Shown in pieces: positions 49,508 to 50,396 of a stretch of 50,396 nt of DNA. Within the stretch, counting starts at the first letter, position 1. Every line of letters starts with the position of its first letter. Both the position numbers and the translations under genes were made by a program. The stretch is from assembly GCA_964497955.1 (NCBI GenBank), contig CAZCFQ010000001.1:1-50396 (forward strand). The letters are read 5' to 3'. The notes below the pieces were generated by a model, which was given only the letters and a program-made list of their open reading frames with translations, searched no databases and was not told the origin of the DNA. This stretch comes from PWPR01 sp964497955. Its GTDB lineage: Bacteria; Bacillota; UBA994; PWPR01.

Positions 49508-50396
49508 ATGGATTTAAGTAAAATAGGAAGAATTAGTTTGGAAAAATGGCCAACTCCCTTACATCAGATACCTAGATATGGTAAGTACATAAACCATAAT
49601 AACTTATATATTAAAAGGGATGATGTATCATTAACTGGACTAGGAGGAAACAAACTTAGAAAGCTAGAATATTGGCTAGCTGAAGCTAGTGATAGAAATG
49701 CAGATGTAATATTGGTAGCAGGAGGTTGTCAATCAAATTTAGTCAGACTAACCGCTGCTGCTTGTGCTAAGGTTGGTTTTAAGTGTTTAGCTGTCCACAA
49801 TTGTAAAAAGCCTAAAGAGTATAAGGGCAATTTGCTTTTAGATAAACTCTTTGGAGCAGAACAAATTTTTCTTGGTGATATTTCTGAGGGAAAAAGAGAC
49901 CTTTATATAATAGATAAGATAAAAAAGTTAAATCAACAAAATGTAAAACCATATTATATCAATAATGAGAAAATTGGTAGTTTGGGATATATTGATTGTC
50001 TGCTTGAAATAGATAAGCAAGAACCAACTTTGAAAAATTTAATTATTGTAGGAGCTATGGGGATTACAACAAGTGGATTTATATTTGCCAATAAATTAGT
50101 TGACAATAAATTTAAAATACATATCATAAGTGTAGAGTATAAAAAAGAAAAGCTTATAAGTATTTTATCTGAAAAAATAGAATATATTACAAATATTATA
50201 GATAATCAAAAAATTGATAGTTTAGATGAAAAAGCTTTGAGTGCAAAATACAACACAATAGTTTATGATGATTGGATGGGCAAAGGTTGGGGAATACCTA
50301 CAGATGAATCGCTAATATCCATTATAAAATTAGCGCAATTAGAAGGAATTGTTATCGACCATGTTTATAATGCTAAAACATTTGCAGGATTAGAAG
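49508..50396 (+). CDS. D-cysteine desulfhydrase/ACC deaminase-family PLP enzyme, 3'-truncated
   Basis: 296 codons are visible and the frame is still open at the window end; relatives are ~325-335 aa, so about 30 residues are missing. PLP fold-type II features: LEKWPTPLHQIPRYGKYI, LYIKRDDVSLTGLGGNKLRK (Schiff-base Lys in the NKxRK motif) and LVAGGCQSNLVRLTAAAC (cofactor/substrate loop), plus IIVGAMGITTSGF. D-cysteine desulfhydrase (to pyruvate, H2S and ammonia) is commoner in bacteria than true ACC deaminase; sequence alone does not separate them here. The start is ATG 49508 with GAGGTG (49496-49501) upstream. Confidence 0.87.
   Translation, partial: MDLSKIGRISLEKWPTPLHQIPRYGKYINHNNLYIKRDDVSLTGLGGNKLRKLEYWLAEASDRNADVILVAGGCQSNLVRLTAAACAKVGFKCLAVHNCKKPKEYKGNLLLDKLFGAEQIFLGDISEGKRDLYIIDKIKKLNQQNVKPYYINNEKIGSLGYIDCLLEIDKQEPTLKNLIIVGAMGITTSGFIFANKLVDNKFKIHIISVEYKKEKLISILSEKIEYITNIIDNQKIDSLDEKALSAKYNTIVYDDWMGKGWGIPTDESLISIIKLAQLEGIVIDHVYNAKTFAGLE

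Noticed and set aside
1..50396. CRISPR arrays, insertion sequences, tRNA/rRNA genes, prophage or attachment sites
   Set aside because: No regularly spaced repeats, transposase motifs, CCA-ended cloverleaf or rRNA sequence seen on either strand; gene content is mostly chromosomal housekeeping.

Overview
The window is AT-rich and tightly packed, with strong AGGAGG-type ribosome sites, several TTG/GTG starts, lipobox lipoproteins, WhiA and no outer-membrane genes. This points to a low-GC Gram-positive bacterium of the Clostridia type, probably an anaerobe (coenzyme-B12 ribonucleotide reductase, membrane pyrophosphatase). Genus cannot be told from the sequence. The branched-polyamine synthase homologue hints at thermophilic or otherwise stressful habits, but that is inference.

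Layout. 1-4988: signalling and surface genes on the + strand, with a truncated GGDEF protein, an orphan small protein, a lipoprotein with two FMN-binding domains, a second lipoprotein, and a TPR-GAF-GGDEF diguanylate cyclase. 5027-8945: a minus-strand polyamine operon speD-speA-speE-speB with overlapping or abutting genes, preceded by a ~365-nt untranslated leader that looks like a transcription attenuator. 9408-9875: small secreted acidic protein (minus). 10061-13557: PhnD-PhnC-PhnE-PhnE ABC importer, converging on a cytoplasmic 5'-nucleotidase-family enzyme. 15173-16872: HAD phosphatase and a stand-alone MurG. 17093-20881: three-gene MacB-like ABC system in which a CARDB-type membrane-anchored surface protein takes the place of MacA.

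21249-28082: compact Tad/Flp-type pilus operon (degenerate TadZ-like protein, CpaB, MinD-like ATPase, CpaF, TadB, TadC, a tiny pilin and two pseudopilin-like proteins). It is followed by a secreted repeat protein interrupted by a 100-N assembly gap (28769-28868). 29877-31840: thrC-thrB. 31979-35195: B12-dependent NrdJ, then a BpsA-type branched-chain polyamine synthase; 35286: whiA.

36320-42353: the lower-glycolysis operon gapA-pgk-tpiA-gpmI-eno followed by secG. Then come hppA (PPi-driven ion pump), a Cof-type HAD phosphatase, an HD hydrolase, rnr (RNase R), a polysaccharide deacetylase, an O-methyltransferase, and at the right edge a truncated PLP enzyme of the D-cysteine desulfhydrase/ACC deaminase family.

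Themes: the speDAEB operon makes spermidine, which the BpsA homologue 26 kb away could extend into branched polyamines. Two GGDEF proteins, a pilus and several surface proteins suggest c-di-GMP-linked surface behaviour (inference). The most interesting non-coding element is the speD leader: it has a 10-bp closing helix, an internal antiterminator candidate, a terminator hairpin next to the speD ribosome site, and a 20-codon reading frame whose stop lies in the closing helix.
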